Shown: positions 15,689 to 24,374 of the stretch, in pieces
Layout of the letters: each line of letters begins with the position of its first letter
Numbering within the stretch: the first letter of the stretch is position 1
Assembly (NCBI RefSeq): GCF_040678635.1
Contig: NZ_JBFATZ010000002.1
Coordinates: 186,001 to 250,000, forward strand
Length of the DNA stretch: 64,000 nt
Source: Thermopolyspora sp040678635
GTDB lineage: Bacteria > Actinomycetota > Actinomycetes > Streptosporangiales > Streptosporangiaceae
Direction of reading: 5' to 3'
Position numbers and translations under genes: made by a program
The notes under the pieces: generated by a model
What the model was told of the DNA's origin: nothing
The model's input: the letters and a program-made list of their open reading frames with translations, nothing else
Databases searched by the model: none

Positions 15689-17305
15689 ATGGAATTCAAC
15701 CACGCGGATCTGTTCGAGGGACTGGCCGACGCGATCGGGGAGCGCGTGGCCGTGGTGTGCGGCGACCGCCGCCTCACCTTCGCCGAGCTGGACGCGCACG
15801 CCAACCGGCTCGCCCACCACCTGCTGGACGCCGGCGTCACGGCCGGGCAGCACGTCGGCATCCAGCTCTACAACGGCGTCGAGTACGTGGCCGGGCTGCT
15901 GGCGGCGCTGAAGATCCGCGCGGTGCCGATCAATGTCAACTACCGGTACGTCGAGGCCGAGCTGGCGTACCTGTATGACGACTCCGACATCGTGGCGCTG
16001 CTGTACGACGTGGAGTTCGACGACCGGGTCGCGGCCGTCGCGCCGGGCTGCCCGGCGCTGCGCCATCTGATCGCGGTGGGGGGCGAGTCGGCGGTCGCGG
16101 GGGCGGTGCCGTACGAGGAGGCGCTGGCCGGACAGCCCGAGACCCGCGGCTTCGAGCCGCGCTCCGGCCAGGAGGTCTACATCATCTACACCGGCGGCAC
16201 GACCGGCATGCCCAAGGGCGTCATGTGGCGTACCGAGGACCTGTTCATGGGCTTCGGCGGCGGCAACGTCGGCGGCGAGCCGCACACCCGCCCCGAGCAG
16301 GTCATCGAGACCGCCCGCGCCAACGGCCCCTTGATCATGATGGCGGTGGCGCCGCTCATGCACGGCGCGGCGCAGATGGGCACGTTCGTCGGCTGGTGGA
16401 TGGGCGCGACCATGGTGTACGTGCGCCGCTTCGACCCCGTCGAGGTCCTACGCGTCATCGAACGCGAACGCGTCTTCACCGCCACCATCACCGGCGACGC
16501 GATGGCCCGCCCGCTGGCCGACGAGATCGCCAAGGGCGGCCACGACCTCTCCTCGCTCTTCGTGCTGAGCTCCACCGGCGCGATCCTCAGCGGCACCGTC
16601 CGCGACCGCCTGCAGAGCCTGCTCCCCAACACGATGATCATCGACAGCTTCGGCTCCACCGAGTCCGGCTACACCGCCTCCGCCCTCCCCGGCTCCTCTC
16701 CCGAATCCGGCCTCAAATACCAGCCCACCCCCGCCGTACGCCTCGCCGTACTCAACGAAAAGCTCCGCCCGGTAGCGCCAGGCTCCGGCGAGATCGGCAC
16801 CATCGCCAAGAGCGGCCACATCGCGTACGCCTACTACAAGGACCCGGACAAGACCGCCCGCACCTTCGTCACCGACCCCGACGGCGTCCACTGGCTCCTC
16901 ACCGGCGACCTCGCCCAGGTCGAGGAGGACGGCACCATCACCGTCTTCGGCCGCGGCTCCCAGTGCATCAACACCGGCGGCGAAAAGGTCTTCCCCGAGG
17001 AGGTAGAAGCCGTCCTCAAGGGCCACCCATCCGTCTTCGACGCCGTCGTCACCGGCATCCCCGACGCCCGCTGGGGCAGCCGCGTAGCCGCCGTCGTCCA
17101 GCCCACCCCCGGCACCACCCCCACCCAGGCCGACCTCGACGCCCACTGCCGCTCCCGCCTCTCCGGCTACAAGGTCCCCCGCACCTACGCCTTCGTCGAC
17201 GAACTGGTCCGCTCCCCCTCGGGCAAGGCCGACTACCGCTGGGCCGCTCAAACCGCCCAGGCCGCCCGCCACGACCAGCCGACCTCCCAGGCCGCCGAGA
17301 CCTGA
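15689..17305 (+). CDS. Acyl-CoA synthetase (AMP-binding, FadD19/FadD3-like)
   Basis: 538 residues, ATG at 15689 with an AAGGAG SD. The A3 motif is YTGGTTGMPKGVMWR, a variant typical of actinobacterial synthetases of steroid side-chain and ring catabolism. A5 is DSFGSTESGY, A7 is LLTGDLAQVEEDG, and the A10 lysine lies in SPSGKADYRW. It is the second acid-activating enzyme in this cluster, so the pathway probably handles two acids or one acid twice. The last third of the gene has strikingly C-rich third positions but remains in frame to the stop. Confidence 0.9.
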   Translation: MEFNHADLFEGLADAIGERVAVVCGDRRLTFAELDAHANRLAHHLLDAGVTAGQHVGIQLYNGVEYVAGLLAALKIRAVPINVNYRYVEAELAYLYDDSDIVALLYDVEFDDRVAAVAPGCPALRHLIAVGGESAVAGAVPYEEALAGQPETRGFEPRSGQEVYIIYTGGTTGMPKGVMWRTEDLFMGFGGGNVGGEPHTRPEQVIETARANGPLIMMAVAPLMHGAAQMGTFVGWWMGATMVYVRRFDPVEVLRVIERERVFTATITGDAMARPLADEIAKGGHDLSSLFVLSSTGAILSGTVRDRLQSLLPNTMIIDSFGSTESGYTASALPGSSPESGLKYQPTPAVRLAVLNEKLRPVAPGSGEIGTIAKSGHIAYAYYKDPDKTARTFVTDPDGVHWLLTGDLAQVEEDGTITVFGRGSQCINTGGEKVFPEEVEAVLKGHPSVFDAVVTGIPDARWGSRVAAVVQPTPGTTPTQADLDAHCRSRLSGYKVPRTYAFVDELVRSPSGKADYRWAAQTAQAARHDQPTSQAAET

Positions 17306-17340
17306 ATCACTGAGGCTTCGCACCCTGAGTGGCGGTCGCC

Positions 17341-17370
17341 CTGGATGGTCTGCAGCTGGATGGTCTGCAG
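17341..17370. repeat. Perfect 15-bp tandem duplication
   Basis: CTGGATGGTCTGCAG occurs twice head to tail in the 161-bp gap between two convergent genes. No ORF or element explains it; it looks like recent slippage. Confidence 0.8.
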
Positions 17371-17446
17371 GACGAACATGGCCTGAACCAGCGCGGTGGC
17401 ACGGCCCTTGTCGGGTTAGGTGAGCAGCCCTACGCCGGGGTTGACG

Positions 17447-17462
17447 GGCCGGCGTTCCGGCC
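17447..17462 (-). terminator. Candidate hairpin terminator after the LysE-type gene
   Basis: GGCCGG and CCGGCC form a perfect 6-bp stem with loop CGTT, four bases beyond the stop of the leftward LysE-type gene. There is no U-tract. Confidence 0.35.
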
Positions 17463-17466
17463 GCTC

Positions 17467-18108
17467 TTACGCCTTCTTTGCGTTGTCGCCGGTGAAGGCG
17501 ACCAGGGTGCCGAGGCCGATGTAGACGAGGCCGCCGGCGATGTCGAGGCGGCGGGCGGTGCGGCGGGTGCGGCGTAGGCGGTCGGCGAGGGCGGAGGCGA
17601 GGAGGGCGTAGGTGCCGTCGCTGGCCATGCCGAGCAGGACCCAGATCAGGCCGAGGATGAGGATCTGGGGGGCGACCGGGCCGAGGGTGGGGTCGATGAA
17701 CTGGGGGAGGAAGGCCAGGAAGAAGATGGCGACCTTGGGGTTGAGGACGTTGACGATGACGCCCTCGGTGAAGACGCGGCGGTTGGAGGCGTGGGGGAGT
17801 TCGCCGGTCTCCGGGGCGTGGGGGCGGCTGAGCAGTTTGCGTACGCCGAGCCAGATCAGGTAGGCCGCGCCGAGGTACTTGACGATGGTGAAGGCGGTGG
17901 CGGAGGCGGCGAGTACGGCGCTGACGCCGAGGGCGGCGGCGATGACGTGCGCGACGGAACCGGCGTGGATGCCGAGGACGGAGAGCAGCCCCGCCGATCG
18001 GCCCTGGGCCACGCTGCGCGTGACGATGTAGATGACGGCGGGGCCGGGGATCGCCATGACGGCGAGCGTCGCCACGGCGAAGACGGCGAGGGTGGATATT
18101 TCGGGCAT
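17467..18108 (-). CDS. LysE/RhtB-family amino-acid exporter
   Basis: 213 residues from the ATG at 18108 (an upstream GTG- or ATG-like extension lacks family similarity). Five to six hydrophobic helices are visible. The LysE signature is VMAIPGPAVIYIVTRSVAQGRSAGLLSVLGI near residue 17-48, followed by YLIWLGVRKLL and NVLNPKVAIFFLAFLPQF. It exports an amino acid or small amine. Its neighbour upstream is a LysR regulator in the same orientation; exporters of this family are often controlled by LysR proteins, though here the regulator more likely controls the divergent cupin gene. Confidence 0.9.
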   Translation of the reverse strand: MPEISTLAVFAVATLAVMAIPGPAVIYIVTRSVAQGRSAGLLSVLGIHAGSVAHVIAAALGVSAVLAASATAFTIVKYLGAAYLIWLGVRKLLSRPHAPETGELPHASNRRVFTEGVIVNVLNPKVAIFFLAFLPQFIDPTLGPVAPQILILGLIWVLLGMASDGTYALLASALADRLRRTRRTARRLDIAGGLVYIGLGTLVAFTGDNAKKA

Positions 18109-18159
18109 GCGGGGATCGTAGGCCGTGGGCGCTGCGGGCCGCATTCGCATTTTCGCCGG

Positions 18160-19107
18160 TCAGACGGTCGCGGGGAGGTCGGGGATGGCGGCCACCAGAG
18201 CGCTGATCAGGGCGGCGGCGGGCGGCGGGTCGGGAGGCTCGCCGTAGGTGGCGGCGTAGACGTGCCTGGTCGAGCCCGGGACCTCGGCGGCGTACAGGCC
18301 GGGGCGGCGGTGCGCGATCAGGGCGAGGCCGGGGAGCAGGGCGACGCCCAGCCCGGCGGCGACCATCGCCTGCACGGCCACGTAGTCGTCGGTGGTGTAG
18401 GCGATGCGTGGCTGGAAGCCCTTCTCGGCGCACAGGTCGAGGAGGTGGCTGCGGCAGCGGTCGCATCCGGCGATCCACTTCGCGTCGGCGTGCGCGGCCA
18501 GGTCGGTACGGCCCGGCAAGGGGAGTGGGCGGACCGCGTCCCCGAAGCCCTGGTCGGTGGGGTGGTGGGGTGTCCTGGTGACCAGGTAGGCGGGTTCGTC
18601 GAGCAGGGTGGTTACGCGGACGCCCTCTTCCTCCGGGACGCCACCGAGGGGCGGGCCGTACCGGAATGCGACGGCGACGTCGATGTAGCCGGCGCGGAGC
18701 ATGCGCAGGGCCTCAGGGGGTTCGGCCTCGGTGAGGCTCAGGTCGAGGCCGGGGTGGTCGCGGGCGAGGCGGGCGGCGGCGGAGGGGACGAACGTGCCCA
18801 GGGCGGAGGGGAAGGCGGCGAGGCGGACGCGGCCGGAGCGGAGGCCGACGTGGGCGGCGAGTTCCTCCTCGGCGGCGTCGAGGCGGGCGATGATCTCGGT
18901 GGCGCGTTCGGCGAGCAGGCGGCCGGCCGCGGTGAGGCGGACGCCTCGGCCCGCCCGCTGGAGGAGTTGGGCGCCCGTCTCGCTCTCCAGGCGGGCCAGG
19001 TGGTGGCTGACCGAGGGCTGCGAGTAGTGCAGGGCGCGGGCGGCGGCGGTGACCGAACCGTGCCTGGCGACGGCCACCAGGACGCGTAGCCGCACGACAT
19101 CAAGCAT
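18160..19107 (-). CDS. LysR-family transcriptional regulator
   Basis: 315 residues. The N-terminal winged HTH (about 3-62) reads LRVLVAVARHGSVTAAARALHYSQPSVSHHLARLE, the classical LysR pattern, followed by a periplasmic-binding-like effector domain. The effector domain includes a CDRCRSHLLDLCAEKG segment with three cysteines within 13 residues, which is unusual and could allow thiol or metal sensing. It is divergent from the cysteine-dioxygenase-like gene with 75 bp between starts, the usual LysR arrangement. Confidence 0.9.
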   Translation of the reverse strand: MLDVVRLRVLVAVARHGSVTAAARALHYSQPSVSHHLARLESETGAQLLQRAGRGVRLTAAGRLLAERATEIIARLDAAEEELAAHVGLRSGRVRLAAFPSALGTFVPSAAARLARDHPGLDLSLTEAEPPEALRMLRAGYIDVAVAFRYGPPLGGVPEEEGVRVTTLLDEPAYLVTRTPHHPTDQGFGDAVRPLPLPGRTDLAAHADAKWIAGCDRCRSHLLDLCAEKGFQPRIAYTTDDYVAVQAMVAAGLGVALLPGLALIAHRRPGLYAAEVPGSTRHVYAATYGEPPDPPPAAALISALVAAIPDLPATV

Positions 19108-19182
19108 GTATCGATCGTATCTATTGGATTGAGCGAAAGTCGGCATTGGACTGATGAAAGGTGGCGGGCTCAGCCTGGAGGC

Positions 19183-19713
19183 ATGAGCACACTCGTCACC
19201 AGACCCGGACTCGCCACCCTCGTCGACGCCGTCACGGCGGTCGTCGCGGAGGGCGGACCACCCGGGCGCACCGCCTGGCGGGTCGCCGACGCACTGCGCG
19301 CGAACCTGCCGGGACCGGACATTCTCACCGAGGCCGAGCGGGCCGGGGACCCCGACCGGTACGTGCCGCACCTGCTGCACGTCGAGCCGGAGGCCCCGTT
19401 CACGATCCTCGGCGTGGTGTGGCGCCCCGGCCAGGTGACCCCCATCCACGACCACATCGCCTGGTGCGCCTTCGGCATCGTGCAGGGGGTCGAGCACGAG
19501 ACCATTTACCGGATGGAGGGCGATCATCTCGTGGTCGCGGGCTCGACCACGAACCGCGTCGGCGAGGTCAGCGGCTTCGCCCCGCCCGGCGACATCCACC
19601 GCATGGAGAACATCGGCGAGGAGACGTCCATCTCCCTGCACATCTACGGCGCCGACATCGGCCGGCTGAGCACCAGCGTCCGCCGCGTCTACGATCTGCC
19701 CGTGCTCGGCTGA
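19183..19713 (+). CDS. Cysteine dioxygenase-type cupin (thiol dioxygenase)
   Basis: 176 residues from an ATG at 19183; GGAGG lies unusually close (one base) to the start. The iron-binding cupin motif PIHDHIAWCAFGIVQGVEHETIYR supplies the two first histidines, and DIHRMEN supplies the third, giving the 3-His site of cysteine or 3-mercaptopropionate dioxygenases. The reaction would be O2-dependent oxidation of a thiol to a sulfinate. Divergence from a LysR regulator suggests induction by the thiol or a sulfur signal. I do not see whether the Cys-Tyr crosslink exists. Confidence 0.85.
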   Translation: MSTLVTRPGLATLVDAVTAVVAEGGPPGRTAWRVADALRANLPGPDILTEAERAGDPDRYVPHLLHVEPEAPFTILGVVWRPGQVTPIHDHIAWCAFGIVQGVEHETIYRMEGDHLVVAGSTTNRVGEVSGFAPPGDIHRMENIGEETSISLHIYGADIGRLSTSVRRVYDLPVLG

Positions 19714-19774
19714 CGCGGCGCCGGATCCTGGTCGTGGCCGAGCCCGGCCGCCGATGGCCTGGGCGCGCGTTCCG

Positions 19775-21127
19775 CTACCGGCCGGAGGCCGCCGTGCCGT
19801 ACTCGGCGAGGAAGAGGGCCTCGCTGGTGGCGGTGCGGCGCAGTTCCTCCAGGTTGACGCGCTCGTTGGGGGCGTGGATCGCGGCCCCGTCGTCCTCGGC
19901 GCCGAACAGCAGGACCTCGGCGGCGGGGAACAGCCGGGTGAGGGTGGCGACCAGGGGGATGCCGCCGCCCGCGCCGATGTCGCGCGGGGGGCGGCCGTAG
20001 GCGCGCTCCATCGCGTGGTTGAGCGCGGTGCGGGCGGAGCCGCCGGGGATGGCCAGGAAGCCTGAGCCGAGGACGACGTCGTCGACGGAGGCCTTCGCGC
20101 CCCACGGGGTGACGCGGCGCAGGTGGTCGATGACGTCGTCGATGGCCTTCTTGGGGTCGCCCGCCGGGGGCACCCGTACGGTGACCCGGGCCCGTGCGAC
20201 CGGCTGCACGGCGTTGACCGCGTTGGCGACGCTCGGGGCGTCGATGCCGGTGACGGTGATCGCGTACGAGGACCAGAGGCGATCGGCGATGCTGCCGGAG
20301 CCGACGAGGGAGACGCCGTCGAGGACGCCGGCGGTGGCGCGGAACTCCTCCTCCGACGGGCCGGCGCCGAGGAAGGCGCCGCGCGGCAGGCCGGGCACGC
20401 GGATGTCGCCGTTGTCGTCGTGCAGCGAGGCGAGCATGCGCAGCAGCGCCGCGAGGGCGTCGGGGGCGGCGCCGCCGAACTGGCCGCTGTGCACCGCCTC
20501 TTTCAGGGTGCGCACCTCGATGGTGAACGCGCCGAAACCGCGCAGGGAGGTCGTGACCGCCGGATCGCCGACCCTGGGGTTGCCGGTGTCGGCGACGACG
20601 AACGCGTCCGCGCGGGCGAGCTCGGGGTTGGCCTCGATGAACGCCTCCAGGTGCCCCCCGGCGTACTCCTCCTGGCCCTCGATCAGCACCTTGACGCCGA
20701 CCGGGAACCGGCCCTGGAAGGCGCGCAGCGCGGCCACGTGCGCGATGACGCCGGACTTGTCGTCGGCCGCGCCCCGGCCGTGCAGGCCGCCGTCGATCAG
20801 GGTGGGCTCGAACGGCGGGGTCCGCCACAGCGCCGGGTCGCCCGCCGGCTGCACGTCGTAGTGCGCGTACAGCAGGACGGTGGGGGCGCCGGGCGGGGCG
20901 GGGGCCTCGCCGTACACGGCGGGGAAGCTACCCTCGATCGGGAAGCGCCGCACGTGCGGCAGGCCGGCCGAGCGCAGCAGCTCCTCCACGGCCTCGGCCG
21001 CCGCGAGGACGGGCTCGGCCGGATGCCCGGGGAAGGCGACCGACGGGATGGCGACCAGGCGCTTGAGGTCCTCCACCGCCTGGGGCATGCCCGCGGCGAC
21101 GGCGTTCTCGATCTGCTCGGCAGTCAA
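19775..21127 (-). CDS. M20-family metallodipeptidase
   Basis: About 450 residues from a TTG at 21127 that has GGAG at good spacing and gives the family-typical N-terminus MTAEQIENAV. An ATG at 21172 would add 15 residues but lacks an SD and lies inside a direct repeat. Metal ligands of the M20 family are present: the histidine in LLYAHYDVQP, the aspartate in GRGAADDKSG, EE in IEGQEEYAGG and D in VVADTGNP. The bacterial-exopeptidase dimerisation domain lies between about 200 and 330. It hydrolyses dipeptides or N-acyl amino acids in the cytoplasm. Confidence 0.88.
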   Translation of the reverse strand: MTAEQIENAVAAGMPQAVEDLKRLVAIPSVAFPGHPAEPVLAAAEAVEELLRSAGLPHVRRFPIEGSFPAVYGEAPAPPGAPTVLLYAHYDVQPAGDPALWRTPPFEPTLIDGGLHGRGAADDKSGVIAHVAALRAFQGRFPVGVKVLIEGQEEYAGGHLEAFIEANPELARADAFVVADTGNPRVGDPAVTTSLRGFGAFTIEVRTLKEAVHSGQFGGAAPDALAALLRMLASLHDDNGDIRVPGLPRGAFLGAGPSEEEFRATAGVLDGVSLVGSGSIADRLWSSYAITVTGIDAPSVANAVNAVQPVARARVTVRVPPAGDPKKAIDDVIDHLRRVTPWGAKASVDDVVLGSGFLAIPGGSARTALNHAMERAYGRPPRDIGAGGGIPLVATLTRLFPAAEVLLFGAEDDGAAIHAPNERVNLEELRRTATSEALFLAEYGTAASGR

Positions 21128-21161
21128 CGTCCACTCCGTATCTCGCGTTCGGGTTCTCTTA

Positions 21162-21193
21162 TTGGAGCACATAAGCGTTGGAGCACATGAGCG
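21162..21193. repeat. 16-bp tandem direct repeat upstream of the dipeptidase
   Basis: TTGGAGCACATAAGCG (21162-21177) is followed directly by TTGGAGCACATGAGCG (21178-21193), one mismatch. It lies 35 bp upstream of the preferred dipeptidase start, in the region between divergent genes, and could be a regulator site. Confidence 0.7.
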
Positions 21194-21502
21194 GATGCGC
21201 CGTCCGCCGCCCGAGGTGTCCCGGAATCTCCTGACGGATTTCGTTGTCGTTACGACCGTGTATCGCGGAATCCGAACTTCTTCCGGTGGATCGCGACGCA
21301 ATCATTGGCATAATGGCGTCGGGAAGGCACACTGTGCGGGAGAGGTTGCCGCGCGGGCGGGCGGTGTGCGGCCTGGTCGAGGAGCGCCGCCGGCGCGACG
21401 AGACGGGTGCGGACGCCGCCGCCGGTCCGCCGCGACGCCATGGCGTCGTGACAGGCAGAAGCCACAGGATGGCCGCCTCCGCGGCCGATGGGAAAGATTG
21501 CC
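21194..21502. promoter_or_regulatory. Promoter region of the aminotransferase gene with a 16-bp perfect palindrome
   Basis: No convincing gene lies here. CGACGCCATGGCGTCG at 21433-21448 is a perfect 16-bp palindrome, and its half-site TGGCGTCG recurs at 21314-21321. Position about 55 bp upstream of the aminotransferase start suits a regulator operator. Confidence 0.45.
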
Positions 21503-22909
21503 ATGACAAACCCTGACAGCATCGGTTACGACACTGGAACGATCCTGCGGGCGGCTCGGGACAACCTGTGGATGCACTTCACCCGGCAGGGCTCGTACGC
21601 CGGCGGCGAGGTGCCGATGATCGCGCGTGGCGAGGGCGCGTACATCTACGACGTGCACGGCAAACGCTACCTCGACGGCCTGTCCGGGCTGTTCGTCGTC
21701 CAGGTCGGCCACGGCCGGACCGAGCTGGCCGAGGCCGCCGCGAAGCAGGCCAAGGAGCTGGCGTTCTTCCCGCTGTGGTCGTACGCGCACCCGAAGGCCG
21801 CCGAGCTGGCGCACCGGCTCGCCGAGCTGACGCCGGGCGACCTCGACCACGTGTTCTTCACCACCGGCGGCGGTGAGGCCGTGGAGTCGGCGTGGAAACT
21901 CGCCAAGCAGTACTTCAAGATCAAGGGCAAGCCGCTGAAGACCAAGGTGGTCAGCCGCTCGATCGCGTACCACGGCACCCCGCAGGGGGCGCTGTCCATC
22001 ACCGGCGTCCCGGCGCTCAAGCAGGTCTTCGAGCCGCTCGTGCCCGGCGCGATCAAGGTGCCGAACACCAACATCTACCGGGCCGAGGAGATCACCGGGA
22101 TGGCGGGGTTCGACAAGGACCCCGAGGCGTTCGGCCGCTGGGCCGCCGACCAGGTGGCCAAGGCGATCGAGATGGAGGGGCCGGACACGGTCGCCGCCGT
22201 GTTCGTCGAGCCGGTGCAGAACGCCGGGGGCTGCTTCCCGCCGCCGCCCGGATACTTCCAGCGGCTGCGGGAGATCTGCGACGCCTACGACGTGCTGCTC
22301 GTGTCGGACGAGGTCATCTGCGCCTTCGGCCGCCTCGGCACCATGTTCGGCGGCGAGAAGTTCGACTACGTGCCCGACATCATCACCTGCGCCAAGGGGC
22401 TGACCAGCGGCTACTCCCCGATCGGCGCGATGATCACGAGCTCGCGGCTGTTCGAGCCGTTCCGTACCGGCACCGAGATGTTCGCCCACGGCTACACCTT
22501 CGGCGGGCACCCGGTGTCGGCGGCGGTCGCGCTCGCCAACCTCGACATCTTCGAGCGCGAAGACCTGCTCGGCCACGTCACCGCGAACGAGCCGGTCTTC
22601 CGCGCGACCCTGGAGAAACTGCTCGACCTGCCGATCGTCGGCGACGTGCGCGGCGCCGGCTACTTCTACGGCATCGAGCTGGTGAAGGACAAGTCCACCA
22701 AGCAGACGTTCAACGAGGAGGAGTCCGAGCGGCTGCTGCGGGGCTTCCTCTCCAAGGCGCTCTACGACGCCGGGCTGTACTGCCGGGCGGACGACCGCGG
22801 CGACCCCGTGGTCCAGCTCGCGCCGCCGCTGATCTGCGGCCCGCGCGAGTTCGACGAGATCGAATCCATCCTGCGCTCGGTGCTCACCCAGGCCTGGGAA
22901 CGCATCTGA
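21503..22909 (+). CDS. Class III PLP-dependent aminotransferase (omega-amino acid:pyruvate type)
   Basis: 468 residues from the ATG at 21503 (GGGAAAG seven bases upstream; an ATG at 21488 is weaker). Class III landmarks: GKRYLDGLSGLFVVQVGHGR, the cofactor loop FTTGGGEAVESAWKLA, the acidic pair VLLVSDEVICAFGR with the PLP-binding aspartate, and the Schiff-base lysine in TCAKGLTSGY. Such enzymes transfer amino groups from beta-alanine, taurine or other omega-amino acids to pyruvate, forming alanine. Alanine dehydrogenase immediately downstream would regenerate pyruvate, which supports this role. Confidence 0.88.
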   Translation: MTNPDSIGYDTGTILRAARDNLWMHFTRQGSYAGGEVPMIARGEGAYIYDVHGKRYLDGLSGLFVVQVGHGRTELAEAAAKQAKELAFFPLWSYAHPKAAELAHRLAELTPGDLDHVFFTTGGGEAVESAWKLAKQYFKIKGKPLKTKVVSRSIAYHGTPQGALSITGVPALKQVFEPLVPGAIKVPNTNIYRAEEITGMAGFDKDPEAFGRWAADQVAKAIEMEGPDTVAAVFVEPVQNAGGCFPPPPGYFQRLREICDAYDVLLVSDEVICAFGRLGTMFGGEKFDYVPDIITCAKGLTSGYSPIGAMITSSRLFEPFRTGTEMFAHGYTFGGHPVSAAVALANLDIFEREDLLGHVTANEPVFRATLEKLLDLPIVGDVRGAGYFYGIELVKDKSTKQTFNEEESERLLRGFLSKALYDAGLYCRADDRGDPVVQLAPPLICGPREFDEIESILRSVLTQAWERI

Positions 22910-22942
22910 TCGTTGTGACCGTCAACGGTCCGTCAGTAGTAC

Positions 22943-22971
22943 GGCCGGGCGGCGTCGCGTGCCGCCCGGCC
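22943..22971 (+). terminator. Strong 11-bp hairpin between aminotransferase and alanine dehydrogenase
   Basis: GGCCGGGCGGC (22943-22953) and GCCGCCCGGCC (22961-22971) form a perfect 11-bp stem with a seven-base loop, with no U-tract after it. It may end the aminotransferase transcript or attenuate expression of the alanine dehydrogenase gene. Confidence 0.6.
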
Positions 22972-23024
22972 GGTCGAGATCGCTCCCTCGCCTGAAAGAG
23001 CGGGGGTTTCCTTGGAGGTATCTG

Positions 23025-24140
23025 ATGAAGATCGGCGTGCCCGCCGAGGTGAAGAACCACGAATACCGCGTCGCCGCGACTCCGGCGGGCGTGCACGAAC
23101 TCGTGCGCCACGGCCACGAGGTCAACGTTCAACGCGGCGCGGGCCTCGGCTCGCACATCACCGACGAGGACTTTCTCGCCGCAGGCGCCAAGATCCTCGA
23201 CGGGGCGGACGCGGTGTGGGCCGAGTCCGAGATGATCCTCAAGGTGAAGGAGCCGGTCGCCGAGGAGTACGGGCGCATGCGCCCGGGGCAGGTGCTGTTC
23301 ACCTACCTGCACCTGGCGGCCTCCCGGGCCTGCACCGAGGCGCTGCTGGAGAAGAAGGTCACCGCCATCGCGTACGAGACCGTGCAGGTCGGCCGCACGC
23401 TGCCGCTGCTCGCCCCGATGTCCGAGGTGGCCGGACGGCTCGCGCCCCAGGTGGGGGCCTTCCACCTGATGCGCTCCAGCGGCGGGCGCGGCGTGCTGCC
23501 CGGCGGGGTGCCGGGGGTGGCCCCGGCGAAGGTCGTGGTGATCGGCGGCGGCGTCTCCGGGCTCAACGCGGCGCAGATCGCCGCCGGCATGGGCGCGGAC
23601 GTCACCGTCCTCGACCTGAACATCGACCGGCTGCGCCAGATCGACGCGATCTACCAGGGACGGATCAAGACGGTCGTCTCCACCCGGTACGCCATCGAGC
23701 AGGAGGTGCTCGGGGCCGACCTCGTGATCGGCGCCGTGCTCATCCCCGGGGCCAAGGCGCCCACGCTGGTCTCCAACGATCTGGTGGCGCGCATGAAGCC
23801 GGGCTCGGTGCTCGTCGACATCGCCATCGACCAGGGCGGCTGCTTCGCCGACTCCCGGCCCACCACGCACGCCGAGCCCACCTACCCGGTGCACAACTCG
23901 ATCTTCTACTGCGTGGCGAACATGCCCGGCTCGGTCGCGCACACCTCCACGTACGCGCTGACCAACGCCACCCTGCCGTACGCGGTCAAGCTGGCCGGCC
24001 TCGGCTGGCGCGAGGCCCTGCGCGCCGATTCCGCCCTGGCCCTCGGCCTCAGCACCCACGACGGCGCCCTCACCAGCGAGCCGGTCGCCGAGGCCCACCG
24101 CCTGCCGTACGTCCCGGCCGACAGGGTCCTGGCCGCCTGA
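23025..24140 (+). CDS. ald: Alanine dehydrogenase
   Basis: 371 residues, the usual family length, from an ATG at 23025 with a TTGGAGGTATCTG leader. MKIGVPAEVKNHEYRVAATP is the classic Ald start; the catalytic lysine and histidine regions are in MILKVKEP and FTYLHLAAS. The Rossmann motif VVVIGGGVSGLNAAQIA binds NAD, and GGCFADSRPTTHAEPTY is the family signature. It interconverts L-alanine with pyruvate and ammonium using NAD. With the upstream omega-transaminase it forms an amino-donor recycling pair. Confidence 0.96.
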   Translation: MKIGVPAEVKNHEYRVAATPAGVHELVRHGHEVNVQRGAGLGSHITDEDFLAAGAKILDGADAVWAESEMILKVKEPVAEEYGRMRPGQVLFTYLHLAASRACTEALLEKKVTAIAYETVQVGRTLPLLAPMSEVAGRLAPQVGAFHLMRSSGGRGVLPGGVPGVAPAKVVVIGGGVSGLNAAQIAAGMGADVTVLDLNIDRLRQIDAIYQGRIKTVVSTRYAIEQEVLGADLVIGAVLIPGAKAPTLVSNDLVARMKPGSVLVDIAIDQGGCFADSRPTTHAEPTYPVHNSIFYCVANMPGSVAHTSTYALTNATLPYAVKLAGLGWREALRADSALALGLSTHDGALTSEPVAEAHRLPYVPADRVLAA

Positions 24141-24374
24141 CCGTCGCGGCTCGTCCCGGTCCGCCCAAGCTCAGCCGAGGTTGAGCCGGGCGCGCAGGTG
24201 GCGGGCGAGCGTCAGGGTCTGGCGGCCTGACCGTCGCGGCTCGTCCCGGTTCGTCCGCCGTCGTGGTGGCGGGCCGGGGCCCGCCTTGCGCCCGTGGGGG
24301 AGCGCGGATCTCTGTTAGCTCAGCCGAGGTTGAGCCGGGCGCGGAGGTGGCGGGCGAGCGTCAGGGCCTGGCGG
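24135..24374. repeat. Local duplication of the junction between ald and the SEL1-repeat gene
   Basis: A 26-bp sequence containing the ald stop codon occurs at 24135-24160 and again at 24225-24250. A 58-bp sequence occurs at 24168-24225 and 24317-24374 with two mismatches; the second copy is the last 18 codons plus stop of the SEL1-repeat gene and the first is an orphan copy. The arrangement suggests unequal recombination or slippage, after which 24251-24316 diverged or was inserted. Confidence 0.9.

Noticed and set aside
16448..18478. A 676-codon minus-strand frame spanning the acyl-CoA synthetase and LysE genes
   Set aside because: It crosses real genes in wrong frames and is dominated by Arg/Pro/Gly; no domain is seen.
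24251..24316. Insertion-sequence remnant inside the duplicated junction
   Set aside because: Only 66 bp of GC-rich sequence with no terminal repeats or coding potential.
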